A stretch of DNA of 64,000 nucleotides from Flavobacteriales bacterium UBA6051 (GCA_002427735.1 DIYP01000011.1:1-64000); one strand, 5' to 3'; numbered from the stretch's first letter, positions 52,188-61,196 are shown. The notes: generated from the letters alone by a model not told the origin. Translations and numbers: made by a program.

Positions 52188-52578
52188 AATGTTGTTTCAG
52201 TTTCTCCGACATATAGTTGAATAGATTCGTGAGTGGTTTTTCCACCATCATCTTCAAAAACATATTCACTTCACCATCAAAATGGATGTAACCTGAACTT
52301 CCAGTTTCATTTGGAGATATGAAAATGGTCAGCTTAAATGGGAAAGGTGATGACTTTCCTGATTTTAAAAACAGCTTAGAGTTACCTTCATGCCCATCTT
52401 GTATAAGCGAAATAACAACGCCTCCTTGCACTTTGAAAGAACATTCATCAGTCGATGACTTAAAATCTGAGATCTTATCTTGAGGTAAAAGATGAATCAG
52501 GTTGTTGGCATCTTTCAAGAATTCAACAATCTGATCGGGAGTGGCGCTGACCTCTACATGTGTGCTGTCTATCGTCAT
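52177..52578 (-). CDS. SRPBCC (START-like) superfamily protein
   Basis: A 133-residue protein with the helix-grip fold signature: an N-terminal strand (STHVEVSATPDQIVEFL), a central sheet (CSFKVQGGVVISLIQDGHEG) and a long C-terminal helix (LTNLFNYMSEKLKQHF) that usually covers a hydrophobic pocket. The ligand is unknown. The ATG at 52578 forms an ATGA overlap with the pyrE stop codon; a start three codons earlier is also possible. It is translationally coupled to pyrE. Confidence 0.85.
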   Translation of the reverse strand: MTIDSTHVEVSATPDQIVEFLKDANNLIHLLPQDKISDFKSSTDECSFKVQGGVVISLIQDGHEGNSKLFLKSGKSSPFPFKLTIFISPNETGSSGYIHFDGEVNMFLKMMVEKPLTNLFNYMSEKLKQHFSA

Positions 52579-53216
52579 TTTAACCAATCATTTGGGTTGC
52601 TTTTCCATTGGCGAAGCGAACTCAAGTCTCCCTCAGAGATGAGATTACTATCCAATGCTTTTTGAAGCATGTAGTCGTAATTCGTTAAAGTACAGTAAGG
52701 GCATTTAGCATTTGTAAAATTATCATGCGCTAAATCAAAGCCATAACTAAAGATGGCAACCAACCCCTTCACTTCTAATCCTGCATCTCTCAATGCATCT
52801 ACAGCCTTAAGACTACTGCCTCCAGTAGAAATCAGGTCTTCGATAACAACGACCTTCTGGCCTTCTTCGAAATAACCTTCAATTTGATTCCCCATACCAT
52901 GCGCCTTAGCTGAACTGCGGACATAAATAAAAGGTATCCCAAGTTCTTGAGCAACCAATGCTCCTTGAGCAATTCCTCCTGTAGCAACTCCAGCAATTAC
53001 ATCTGGCTTTCCATAATGCTCCATCACACTTTCGGCATAGGCTTGACGAATGTACGTTCGAATTTGAGGATAAGATAGTGTAACTCTATTATCACAATAG
53101 ATGGGAGATTTGATGCCTGAAGCCCAGGTGAAAGGATTCGTTGGACTCAGTTTAATTGCCTTGATTTGCAACAGGAACTCCGCTACTTTTAGTGCCTTAT
53201 CTTCATTCAAAATCAT
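52575..53216 (-). CDS. pyrE: Orotate phosphoribosyltransferase
   Basis: A 213-residue enzyme of pyrimidine synthesis that joins orotate and PRPP to form OMP. The family N-terminus (MILNEDKALKVAEFLL, then LSPTNPFTWASGIKSPIYCDNR) decides the start; the frame continues 16 codons upstream to another ATG. The PRPP-binding loop is VVVIEDLISTGGSS, and DVIAGVATGGIAQG is the other substrate-binding stretch. A TACATTTG lies 5 nt upstream of the ATG, so the transcript could be nearly leaderless, or the promoter is elsewhere. Confidence 0.94.
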   Translation of the reverse strand: MILNEDKALKVAEFLLQIKAIKLSPTNPFTWASGIKSPIYCDNRVTLSYPQIRTYIRQAYAESVMEHYGKPDVIAGVATGGIAQGALVAQELGIPFIYVRSSAKAHGMGNQIEGYFEEGQKVVVIEDLISTGGSSLKAVDALRDAGLEVKGLVAIFSYGFDLAHDNFTNAKCPYCTLTNYDYMLQKALDSNLISEGDLSSLRQWKSNPNDWLK

Positions 53217-53221
53217 AGGGG

Positions 53222-53229
53222 CAAATGTA
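53222..53229 (-). promoter_or_regulatory. TAnnTTTG element immediately upstream of pyrE
   Basis: The minus strand reads TACATTTG with 5 nt to the pyrE ATG. No -33 TTG is visible at the usual distance. Confidence 0.35.
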
Positions 53230-53279
53230 CGAGTTTTTTGTAGATCACTACTTTTTTTTCTCATAAATAGAGGTCAGTC

Positions 53280-53298
53280 GAACTAAAACGTTTAGTTC
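53280..53298. repeat. Inverted repeat in the divergent pyrE/symporter gap
   Basis: GAACTAAA (53280-53287), a 3-nt loop and TTTAGTTC (53291-53298) form perfect 8-bp arms, placed between the two divergent genes. It may be an operator; the arms could also form a weak RNA hairpin. Confidence 0.5.
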
Positions 53299-53327
53299 AA
53301 AAAAAGACGTTTTTTTTAATGAATAGA

Positions 53328-53357
53328 TTGTAGGTAATGGTGGTTGAAGTATCTTTA
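53328..53357 (+). promoter_or_regulatory. Candidate promoter of the symporter gene
   Basis: TTG (53328-53330), a 19-nt spacer and TATCTTTA (53350-53357), seven of eight positions of TAnnTTTG at the preferred spacing, 14 nt before the ATG. Confidence 0.55.
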
Positions 53358-53371
53358 CGTTGAAAGGTCAA

Positions 53372-54703
53372 ATGGATATGAAGATAACCCCTTTGAATAA
53401 TCTAACGGTGCACTTACAGCGCTTGGTAAAAGGAAGACTCTGGCTAAAAGTAATCATCGGAATTTCACTTGGAGCCTTGACCGGGGTTTTATTAAATCCA
53501 TCTTCTGGAATTTTTTCTCAAGATTTAAGTGAACGAATAGGCGGGTGGTTAGATTTACCAGGTCAAGTCTTTTTAAGACTCGTCCAAATGATAATGATAC
53601 CGCTCATTTTTACATCTATTATTTCAGGAATTGTAAGCAATAGTGCGGAGAATCTTAAATCTATGGGACTGCGATTATTGCTTTACTTTCTGTTTACAAC
53701 AACCGTCGCAATAACAATTGGTGTGTTACTCACCCTTATTATGGCACCTGGTGAACTGGTGTATGAAATGGGAGGCCTGCCGGGAGCTCAGGAAGTTCTG
53801 ACTATTCCGGATGGAACACAATCTCTGAAAAGTCTACCTGAAATGATTGTAAGTCTTATTCCAGATAATCCACTTGAGGCAATGTTAACTGGAGAGATGC
53901 TCGGAATAGTCATTTTCACCATTATTGTTGGAATCGCTATTACACAGTTGAAAACAGATTATGCACAACCGATTATGCGCTTTTCTGAAGCAATTCAGAA
54001 GATTTGTATGATTATTATTGGGTGGGCAATGCTCATTGTTCCTTACGCAGTATTTGGTTTAATTGCCGCTCTATTATCGAGAATTGGAGTTGATATACTT
54101 GTGGGCTTGGGTTATTATATGTTGGTTGTTATTATAGGACTTTTCTGCTTATTAGTGTTTTACTTGGTTCTGCTAAAGATAATTACCGGGATGAGCCCCT
54201 GGCGTTTTTTGAAAGCTATTCGAGCGCCGCAGTTATTGGCGTTCTCCACGGCAAGTTCCGCTGCTGTGATGCCACTATCAATGAAAACTGCAGATCAGGA
54301 GTTGAATGTTTCTTCGAATATTAGCGATTTTGTTATTCCAGTTGGTGCGTCCATCAATATGGATGGGACTGCACTTTTTCAATGTGTCTCGGCAATCTTT
54401 TTAGCGCAGGTGTATGGAGTTGAGTTGGGTGTTATAGAATTAGTACTCATAACCTTTACTATTGTTGCTGCATCAATTGGAACACCTGCAATTCCTGGCG
54501 GAGGAGTCATTATTCTTGCCTCTGTCTTACAAAGCTCGGGGATTCCAACGGATGGTTTGATCGTGATTATTGGGATTGATCGAATTCTTGGAATGTTCAG
54601 AACGACAATTAATGTAACCGGTGACTTGGTCGCCTGCGTTGTCTTTGATAAATGGTTTAGTCGAAAACAAGAACCTGTTTTAGATGAAATAAGTACTACC
54701 TAA
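53372..54703 (+). CDS. Dicarboxylate/amino acid:cation symporter (DAACS family)
   Basis: A 443-residue inner-membrane transporter of the GltP/DctA family with about eight helices and two re-entrant loops. Family motifs: VFLRLVQMIMIPLIFTSII, the Ser-rich loop AFSTASSAAVMPLSM, NMDGTALFQ (the substrate/sodium-binding NMDGT), and IGTPAIPGGGVII. It takes up glutamate, aspartate or C4-dicarboxylates with H+ or Na+; the exact substrate cannot be told. ATG 53372 is used since upstream only a TTG is in frame; ATG 53378 is an alternative. Confidence 0.92.
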   Translation: MDMKITPLNNLTVHLQRLVKGRLWLKVIIGISLGALTGVLLNPSSGIFSQDLSERIGGWLDLPGQVFLRLVQMIMIPLIFTSIISGIVSNSAENLKSMGLRLLLYFLFTTTVAITIGVLLTLIMAPGELVYEMGGLPGAQEVLTIPDGTQSLKSLPEMIVSLIPDNPLEAMLTGEMLGIVIFTIIVGIAITQLKTDYAQPIMRFSEAIQKICMIIIGWAMLIVPYAVFGLIAALLSRIGVDILVGLGYYMLVVIIGLFCLLVFYLVLLKIITGMSPWRFLKAIRAPQLLAFSTASSAAVMPLSMKTADQELNVSSNISDFVIPVGASINMDGTALFQCVSAIFLAQVYGVELGVIELVLITFTIVAASIGTPAIPGGGVIILASVLQSSGIPTDGLIVIIGIDRILGMFRTTINVTGDLVACVVFDKWFSRKQEPVLDEISTT

Positions 54704-54732
54704 ATCTAACCTGCATTCATATATTTATTGCC

Positions 54733-55371
54733 ATGGCTGAAAAATTAGAACCCAAATCTTTGTATAAGGTCTTTATTGATCATAAACCAATGGTCTTCAT
54801 GGATAAGGAGTCTTGTAAGGACGAAAAGTTTGTCAAATGGAAAGAACTGCCTAAATCTAAAAATGATCTGAAACCTTTACTGAAAGAATCTTCTCTAGAC
54901 CAGCCCCTAATTATTCGCTGCGGAAATGTGGAAAAAGCCTTCAGCGAGTACTTTGAAGAATACAGTAAAATTACCGCAGCCGGAGGTATCGTCCAGCGAA
55001 AAAAGAAGTTTCTGGTCATCAAACGAAATGGACTTTGGGACATTCCAAAAGGAAAGGTAGAGAAAGGTGAAGATATTGAAGAAGGGGCAGTGCGTGAAAT
55101 TGAGGAAGAATGTGGTATTGATGGTCCTGTAATTGAACGGTTTCTGACGAAAACCTATCATGTATTCAATCATAAAGGAAGTAAAGCAATTAAAACTACC
55201 TACTGGTATTTAATGAATTATGAGGGTGACAAAGAGACAACTCCTCAACTGAAGGAAGGAATCACTAAGGCCAAATGGATGACATTTGATGAAATGTTAG
55301 CCATTCGCGGAAACACGTACGGCTCAATCAACGAATTACTCGATGTGTTTGAGGCACAATTAGCTGATTAG
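54733..55371 (+). CDS. NUDIX hydrolase
   Basis: A 212-residue hydrolase of nucleoside diphosphate-linked compounds. The Nudix box is complete (GKVEKGEDIEEGAVREIEEECGI in pattern, about residues 111-133, with the REIEEE metal-binding core). About 70 residues before the Nudix fold are unassigned and rich in Lys and Asp. It follows the symporter gene by 29 bp, and its last 4 bp overlap the convergent SDR gene. A TATATTTA lies 5 nt before the ATG. The substrate is unknown. Confidence 0.9.
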   Translation: MAEKLEPKSLYKVFIDHKPMVFMDKESCKDEKFVKWKELPKSKNDLKPLLKESSLDQPLIIRCGNVEKAFSEYFEEYSKITAAGGIVQRKKKFLVIKRNGLWDIPKGKVEKGEDIEEGAVREIEEECGIDGPVIERFLTKTYHVFNHKGSKAIKTTYWYLMNYEGDKETTPQLKEGITKAKWMTFDEMLAIRGNTYGSINELLDVFEAQLAD

Positions 55372-56129
55372 TTTTTGTGCAGAACAGTTGCGCTTGCCTG
55401 GGCAGTCGGCATGATTACAATGTCATTGAGATTGACATGCGCAGGCCGTGTCGCTGCAAAATAAGCAGTCTCCGCTATATCAATAGCAATCAAAGGGTCG
55501 TAGCCTTTGTAAACTGAATCTGCTGCAGAAGTATCTCCTTTGAATCGTACAATAGAAAATTCTGTTTCTGCTGCTCCAGGAGCAATATTGGTCACCTTAA
55601 TCCCATACTCAACAAGATCAATCCTCATTGCTTTGGACAAGGCGTCAACCGCATGTTTCGATGCACAATAGACATTTCCACCAGGGTAAACTTCCTTGCC
55701 TGCAATACTCCCAATGTTAATGATGTGTCCCTTTCCATTTTCTTTTAACATTGGAATGACCGCTTTTGATACATACAATAAGCCTTTTACATTCGTGTCG
55801 ATCATGCGCTCCCAGTCATCAGTAATCCCTTTATCAATAGGTCCTTTACCAACGGCTAATCCAGCATTATTTATAAGTAGGCCAATCTTGTTTTTTACTT
55901 CTGGAGGCAAGCTGTCTAAGGAGACGCTGACTTCTTCCTGATTACGCACGTCAAAGCATAAAGTAATAACATGGATTCCGTGTTCTTCTGATAAACTATT
56001 TTTTAAGCTTTGAAGTCTCTCGTCCCGTCTTCCTGTAATGATTAAGTTCCACTGATTTTTGGCAAATATTTTGGCACAAGCTTCCCCGAAACCTGCGGTA
56101 GCTCCTGTAATTAAGGCATAATCATTCAT
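55368..56129 (-). CDS. Short-chain dehydrogenase/reductase (YdfG-like)
   Basis: A 253-residue NAD(P)-dependent oxidoreductase with a Rossmann fold: TGATAGFG (nucleotide binding, about 8-15), ITGRRDERL (the Arg pair after strand 2 favours NADP), NNAG, the catalytic Ser in INIGSIAG and YCASK (Tyr and Lys). It resembles the YdfG/serine-dehydrogenase group, which oxidises 3-hydroxy acids; the true substrate is not certain. ATG 56129 is chosen (MNDYALITG); seven codons upstream is another ATG. It overlaps the upstream membrane protein gene by 8 bp. Confidence 0.9.
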   Translation of the reverse strand: MNDYALITGATAGFGEACAKIFAKNQWNLIITGRRDERLQSLKNSLSEEHGIHVITLCFDVRNQEEVSVSLDSLPPEVKNKIGLLINNAGLAVGKGPIDKGITDDWERMIDTNVKGLLYVSKAVIPMLKENGKGHIINIGSIAGKEVYPGGNVYCASKHAVDALSKAMRIDLVEYGIKVTNIAPGAAETEFSIVRFKGDTSAADSVYKGYDPLIAIDIAETAYFAATRPAHVNLNDIVIMPTAQASATVLHKN

Positions 56130-57582
56130 ATCTTGCTTTTTTTGGTTCATATATAATTAATCCGATCATCAGAAGCGCAATATAAGTAGGGACTCTATAG
56201 CGCACAATGGCACCTAATACCGGTGTCACCCAGCCTATGATCAAGGACAAACAAATAATAAATATTGCAATGGACCAGAGTACTCCTTTCTCTTTTGAAG
56301 AAAGCTTCTTTCTTTTGACAAAAGCGAAAATAACAAAAGCGAAAAGCGCAAGTGTCTCGAGCATTGCAGGGTATTTTAACCAACTTCCTGGATCAAATGG
56401 GAGTGGTCGAAATAAGCTATTAACGAGTGCTTCAGGAATGTTTATGATGAGCTGCATGAAAGAATCATTGATCATGGTTGTTTCGATGAAGCCATCGCTG
56501 TGGTCATTTATAAAATAAATAAACCATTTCTCACCATTAGGAACAAGGTGTACTTTCTTGGGGGCATCAATAGATCCGTGCATCAGAATCATTGCATCCA
56601 TTTCCGTCGAAATACTAACTGAGTCCCCTTCAATTGTTAAATCAGCAATTTGTTCAGGTTGAAAAAAATAAAAGCAAGAATCACTCTCCGCATGTAAACC
56701 TCCCTTCCCCACATTTTTAAAATCATATTGTTTTCGGGAGAGTAAATGAACCACCTTCTGTCTCTGGTTTGGGAATAAAAAGGCTGGCGCAGAGACGAGT
56801 AAGAGCAGTGATGCGGAAGCTAAAAAGACGTTGAATTTTGGCAATATGCTGTAGATCGCGTAAAAAAGAATAGCTGGAATCAAACAGAATAGTACATATG
56901 GCTTAAATGCAAGTAGGAAGAGCGCTCCCAAGATGATGAATGACCATTTTTTCAATGGCAGTTCCTTACCTAAAATGCCTCTTACGAACAAACCAATTCC
57001 AATGAGCATTAAGGGTTCTTTAAGGATGCTTGAGGTCCAGAATAATACGCTAGGGAAGAGCAATAAGAGTAAAAAAAGTAATGGATCACTTAATTGGACA
57101 TGTTTTTTTAATCCAAGGAATAGCTGTTTTAGTCCAAACAGTGAAAGTGCACACATGAACAGGATATGGATGGCAGTATTACCATTGCTCACAAAATGAA
57201 TGACACTGTTGACGCGCATGACATTGCGGTTATCGCTAATAATGGCTTGCGCACCAGAATCCCAATGTGAAGTTTCGGAAAGGTATTTGGCGACAAGTGA
57301 AGATTGATCTCCTAACCCTGTTAGCAGTTGAAAGTAGTCGCTAGGTGAGGTGAAAAAAACATTATTTAAAATGGCACTTTCTTCCATAAAAGCCCCGGCA
57401 TCCGCACTTAAAGATCCGTTTCCGTAAACAGCTGTGTAGATGTACAAGAAATAAAAACCAACCGCAACTTTCAAAGCATATGCTGCTGGCATCATCCATC
57501 GATTCATTCCATTCAGTTGAAGTTTAGGAACAAATCTGAATGCAACAAAAAAAATCACAAACAAGAATGCGGTATACAGCAT
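56122..57582 (-). CDS. Large polytopic membrane protein with a soluble insert
   Basis: A 486-residue protein with about ten membrane helices (the first near 3-18, then 32-50, several between 135 and 265, and three after 395) and one soluble region of about 100 residues (about 275-380, with FYFFQPEQIADLTIEGD, VHLVPNGEKWFIYFIND). The layout and the IVRYRVPTYIALL motif before the last helix resemble O-antigen polymerase or membrane glycosyltransferase-like proteins. No catalytic motif is certain, so the function is open. It is cotranscribed with the SDR gene (8-bp overlap). Confidence 0.78.
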   Translation of the reverse strand: MLYTAFLFVIFFVAFRFVPKLQLNGMNRWMMPAAYALKVAVGFYFLYIYTAVYGNGSLSADAGAFMEESAILNNVFFTSPSDYFQLLTGLGDQSSLVAKYLSETSHWDSGAQAIISDNRNVMRVNSVIHFVSNGNTAIHILFMCALSLFGLKQLFLGLKKHVQLSDPLLFLLLLLFPSVLFWTSSILKEPLMLIGIGLFVRGILGKELPLKKWSFIILGALFLLAFKPYVLFCLIPAILFYAIYSILPKFNVFLASASLLLLVSAPAFLFPNQRQKVVHLLSRKQYDFKNVGKGGLHAESDSCFYFFQPEQIADLTIEGDSVSISTEMDAMILMHGSIDAPKKVHLVPNGEKWFIYFINDHSDGFIETTMINDSFMQLIINIPEALVNSLFRPLPFDPGSWLKYPAMLETLALFAFVIFAFVKRKKLSSKEKGVLWSIAIFIICLSLIIGWVTPVLGAIVRYRVPTYIALLMIGLIIYEPKKARYE

Positions 57583-57745
57583 TGAGCATTGAAAGTTTGC
57601 GTAAAAATAGTCATTTAGCCTTGGGGAATAAATGTCATATTGTCCAAATTAAAGGACACTTTGTCATAAAAAATGGGAAGTGTTGTCTCATTCATCGAAT
57701 GGCATAATGATTGACCTTGGAAAGTAAAAAAAATCAAATAAAAAA

Positions 57746-59632
57746 ATGAGAACAGGTCAGATTAATGTACAGACGGAGAATATTTTTCCAATCATTAAAA
57801 AGTTCTTGTATTCGGATCACGAGATCTTTCTAAGAGAGTTGGTTTCTAACGCTGTAGATGCTTCCCAAAAACTGAAGTTTTTATCATCGAATGGTGAGTT
57901 TAAAGGAGAGCTTGGTGAATTAAAAGTAGAGGTACTTCTCGATAAGGAGGCGAAAACACTTACAATTCGTGATCGCGGTATTGGAATGACGGACGCTGAA
58001 ATTGATAAATATATCAATCAGATTGCATTTTCAGGAGCAGAAGAATTTGTTCAACAGTATAAAGGTAAGGAAGGGGCAGAGCAGATTATTGGCCATTTCG
58101 GACTCGGTTTTTATTCTGCTTTTATGGTCGCAGAAAAAGTTCAAATCAGGACATTGTCACGCACGGAAGGTGCAAAAGCGGTTCAATGGGAAAGTAACGG
58201 TTCGCCTGAGTATACAATTACGGAAATTGAAAAAGAAGACAGAGGTACCGATATTGTATTGTTCATCAACGAAGAATCAGTTGAGTTCTTGGAGAAAGTG
58301 AGAATTCAGGAAATTCTTGATAAGTATTGCAAGTTTCTACCGATACCTGTTTTCTTTGAAACGAAGACGGAGTATATCGACGATCCGAATGGGGAGCGCG
58401 ACGAGAATGATAAGGTAAAACGTGTTGCAATTGAAGTTCCAAATCAAATCAACAATGTGTCTCCTGCGTGGACAAAAGCGCCAATCGATTTAAAAGAAGA
58501 TGATTACAGTGCCTTCTATCGTGAGCTTTATCCTATGACGATGGAGTCTCCTCTTTTCCATATTCATCTGAATGTAGATTATCCATTCAACTTGACAGGA
58601 ATTCTTTATTTCCCAAGGATTCAAGAGAATGTTGAAGTGCAGCGAAACAAGATTAACTTGTATTCAAATCAGGTGTTTATTACGGATAGTGTGGAAGAAA
58701 TCGTTCCAGAATTCTTGACATTATTGCATGGAGTTATCGATTCTCCTGATATTCCTTTGAACGTTTCACGTTCTTACTTACAGAGCGATGGAAACGTGAA
58801 GAAGATATCTTCTCACATTACAAAAAAGGTAGTGGATAAGCTCGCTGAGATGTTTAAGAAAGACAGAGCAGATTACGAGTCAAAGTGGGAGGATTTGAAA
58901 ATTTTTGTTCAATATGGAATGCTTTCGGATGAGAAGTTTGCTGAAAAGGCAAAGTCGATTGCTCTGGTAAAGAACACAGATGGCAAATATTACACGCTGG
59001 AAGAGTTTAAAGAGCAGGTAGCTACGTTGCAAACGGATAAGAATGATAAAGTGGTGATGTTATATTCTAACAATCCAGAAGAACAATTCGGTTTTGTGAA
59101 AAAGGCAAAAGATCGCGGTTATGAGGTTCTCGACATGGATGGCCCACTTGTGCCGCACTGGATTGCCAAATTGGAACAGGTTTTTGAGAATATTTCTTTT
59201 GCTCGTGTCGATGCGGATACATTGGATAAATTGATTCAAAAAGATGAGGAGATTCCTTCTAAATTGAGCAAGGAAGATGAAGATCAACTTAAACCTCTAT
59301 TTGAAGAGGTGGTGGATAAAGAGAAGTTCACAGTTCAGTTTGAAAGTATGAATTCAGATGATGCACCCATTATTATAACGCAACCAGAGTTCATACGCCG
59401 TATGATGGAGCAGCAGAAAATGGGAGGAGGATTCTACGGAGCATTCCCTGAAATGCATAATTTGACAATTAATGCGAATCATGAGAAAATCAGTGAAATT
59501 CTGAATACGAAGACACCAAAATCTCGTGAGCGTAAAGTGAAGCAATTGACAGATATTGCTTTGCTTTCCCAAGGAATGCTTAAGGGAGAGGCTTTGAATG
59601 AGTTCATTGAGAGAAGTATTAATTTGGTATAA
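57746..59632 (+). CDS. htpG: Molecular chaperone HtpG (Hsp90)
   Basis: A 628-residue ATP-dependent chaperone. GHKL ATPase motifs: EIFLRELVSNAVDASQKL (catalytic Glu and Mg-binding Asn), LTIRDRGIGMT and IGHFGLGFYSAFMVA. The middle-domain catalytic arginine region is in PLNVSRSYLQSD. The C-terminal dimerisation domain is complete. No MEEVD tail, as expected for bacteria. The 5' region lacks a clear CIRCE element. A strong terminator separates it from the J-protein gene. Confidence 0.96.
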   Translation: MRTGQINVQTENIFPIIKKFLYSDHEIFLRELVSNAVDASQKLKFLSSNGEFKGELGELKVEVLLDKEAKTLTIRDRGIGMTDAEIDKYINQIAFSGAEEFVQQYKGKEGAEQIIGHFGLGFYSAFMVAEKVQIRTLSRTEGAKAVQWESNGSPEYTITEIEKEDRGTDIVLFINEESVEFLEKVRIQEILDKYCKFLPIPVFFETKTEYIDDPNGERDENDKVKRVAIEVPNQINNVSPAWTKAPIDLKEDDYSAFYRELYPMTMESPLFHIHLNVDYPFNLTGILYFPRIQENVEVQRNKINLYSNQVFITDSVEEIVPEFLTLLHGVIDSPDIPLNVSRSYLQSDGNVKKISSHITKKVVDKLAEMFKKDRADYESKWEDLKIFVQYGMLSDEKFAEKAKSIALVKNTDGKYYTLEEFKEQVATLQTDKNDKVVMLYSNNPEEQFGFVKKAKDRGYEVLDMDGPLVPHWIAKLEQVFENISFARVDADTLDKLIQKDEEIPSKLSKEDEDQLKPLFEEVVDKEKFTVQFESMNSDDAPIIITQPEFIRRMMEQQKMGGGFYGAFPEMHNLTINANHEKISEILNTKTPKSRERKVKQLTDIALLSQGMLKGEALNEFIERSINLV

Positions 59633-59640
59633 ATGAATAA

Positions 59641-59666
59641 AGCGCCGGACTTAGTCCGGCGCTTTT
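59641..59666 (+). terminator. Rho-independent terminator of htpG
   Basis: A perfect 10-bp stem AGCGCCGGAC / GTCCGGCGCT with a 3-nt loop and a short T-run, 8 bases after the stop. Confidence 0.88.
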
Positions 59667-59681
59667 GATAAAATTGGAATT

Positions 59682-60464
59682 GTGAATAAGTGGTTTTTTG
59701 CGCTGGGAGGTTTTTTTCTTTTTCGTGGAAGTCTTTTAGGTGCGTTGTTAGGTTTTGTTGTTGGAGCATTTGTCGATAATTATCGGCGAATTATGTCCAA
59801 TGCACAAGCGCAGGCACAGCGAGAGGGGAGAGCTTTTACACCGGAAGATCTATTTCAATATTATCAACAACAGCGTTCGACAGCAAACGATGTCCCCACC
59901 ATGCTCATGGCCTTATCTGCATCTGTAATGCGAGCGGATGGAAAGGTTCTAAAATCAGAGTTGAACTACGTGAAAGCATTTTTAAATCAGCAGTTCGGAG
60001 CACAATTTTCAGTGCAGCACCTTCAAACGTTAAAACGTTTTCTTGATTCCGGTGATATTCCCCTTCAGCGCATATGCCAGGATATACGCATGAGAATGCA
60101 GCCAGAGGTAAGGGTTCAGCTTTTGCATTATTTGTATGGTATCGCAAAAGCGGATGGACATGTAGCTCAGTCGGAGAGTAATGTAATTCAACGAATAGCT
60201 GACATGATGGGAGTGTCAAATGTCGATTTCGAGAGCGTTAAAAACATGTTCTATCGAAATGTCAATTCGGATTACAAAGTTCTTGGACTTGATTCAAATG
60301 CCACTGATGAAGAAGTAAAGAAGGCTTACAGGAAAATGGCTATTAAGTTTCACCCGGATAAAGTGGCACAAATGGGAGAAGAATACCAGAAAGGTGCCAA
60401 AGAAAAGTTCCAAAAAATTCAGGACGCTTACGAAGCGATTAAAAAAGAGCGCGGCATGAAATAA
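59682..60464 (+). CDS. DjlA-like membrane J-domain protein
   Basis: A 260-residue protein with a GTG start. An N-terminal membrane anchor (about 4-30) carries a Gly pattern (GALLGFVVGAF) like DjlA. A TerB-like helical domain follows (about 70-190, with ALSASVMRADGKVLKSEL and GIAKADGHVAQSE, each with the acidic DG motif), and a C-terminal J domain (about 197-258) with HPD at 224-226. It should recruit DnaK to the inner membrane. It starts 16 bases after the htpG terminator, so the chaperone neighbours are probably separately transcribed or linked by read-through. Confidence 0.92.
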   Translation: MNKWFFALGGFFLFRGSLLGALLGFVVGAFVDNYRRIMSNAQAQAQREGRAFTPEDLFQYYQQQRSTANDVPTMLMALSASVMRADGKVLKSELNYVKAFLNQQFGAQFSVQHLQTLKRFLDSGDIPLQRICQDIRMRMQPEVRVQLLHYLYGIAKADGHVAQSESNVIQRIADMMGVSNVDFESVKNMFYRNVNSDYKVLGLDSNATDEEVKKAYRKMAIKFHPDKVAQMGEEYQKGAKEKFQKIQDAYEAIKKERGMK

Positions 60465-60479
60465 GTTGCGTTAGCTCTA

Positions 60480-61196
60480 TTAATGTTGCTTAGAGCCTAT
60501 AGCAAACATGGTTGGCTTCTTGGACAAATCGTAAGCTTTTGAACGCCACTCTTTGACTGACATAGTTCTTATAGAGGCACTGGGTAATGTCAAGTTGCTT
60601 GCAATACAGATTTGAGTAGGGTCAGCCAATTCGTTTAAGAGGTCATCCAAAACATGCATATTTCTAAAAGGTGTATCCATGAATAAATGTGTCGCTCCCG
60701 TACGTCTGGTGTCCGCCTCGTAATCCTTTAATTTTCGGATTCGCTCCTTGCGATCTTTTGGTAGATAACCGTGAAAAGAAAAATCTTGTCCTGAAAAACC
60801 ACTTCCCATTAAAGCGAGTAAAATGGAAGAAGGACCGACCATTGGAGAAATACGCAAGTTCTTTTCATGTGCAATGGCAACAACCGCTGCGCCCGGGTCA
60901 GCAACTCCTGGGCAGCCTGCCTCGGAAAGTATACCTATGTCTTGACCATCCTGAGCTGGTTTTATGAAGTGTATTATTTCACTTGAATCCGTTCGTTTGT
61001 TGAGGACATAGAAGGTACTTTCGTCTATGGGAAACGTTCTGTCTAATTTTCGAAGAAATCGTCGGGCGGATTTAAGATCCTCCACAATAAAAACGCGCAA
61101 CTTAGTTATCTGCGACTGCACATCATCTGGGATGATGTCATTGGTAGTCTCTCCGCCAAGCGTTGTAGGGACTAAGTAAATTGTTCCTGTAGGCAT
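60480..61196 (-). CDS. RsmI/tetrapyrrole-methylase-family SAM-dependent methyltransferase
   Basis: A 238-residue protein of the SAM-dependent TP-methylase fold: GTIYLVPTTLGG at the start, VEDLKSARRFLRKL, ILSEAGCPGVADPGA and MVGPSSILLALMGSGF, then FHGYLPKDRKER. RsmI methylates the ribose of C1402 in 16S rRNA; this branch (YraL-like, with longer spacers) is related but its target is not established. It overlaps the phosphatase gene by one base, so the two form an operon. Confidence 0.87.
   Translation of the reverse strand: MPTGTIYLVPTTLGGETTNDIIPDDVQSQITKLRVFIVEDLKSARRFLRKLDRTFPIDESTFYVLNKRTDSSEIIHFIKPAQDGQDIGILSEAGCPGVADPGAAVVAIAHEKNLRISPMVGPSSILLALMGSGFSGQDFSFHGYLPKDRKERIRKLKDYEADTRRTGATHLFMDTPFRNMHVLDDLLNELADPTQICIASNLTLPSASIRTMSVKEWRSKAYDLSKKPTMFAIGSKQH

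Noticed and set aside
57600..57745. CIRCE or other heat-shock operator before htpG
   Set aside because: Only a short GTCC/GGAC repeat is present. The 9-bp CIRCE arms are absent, and the TTG-19-TAATGATT promoter match is too weak to report.
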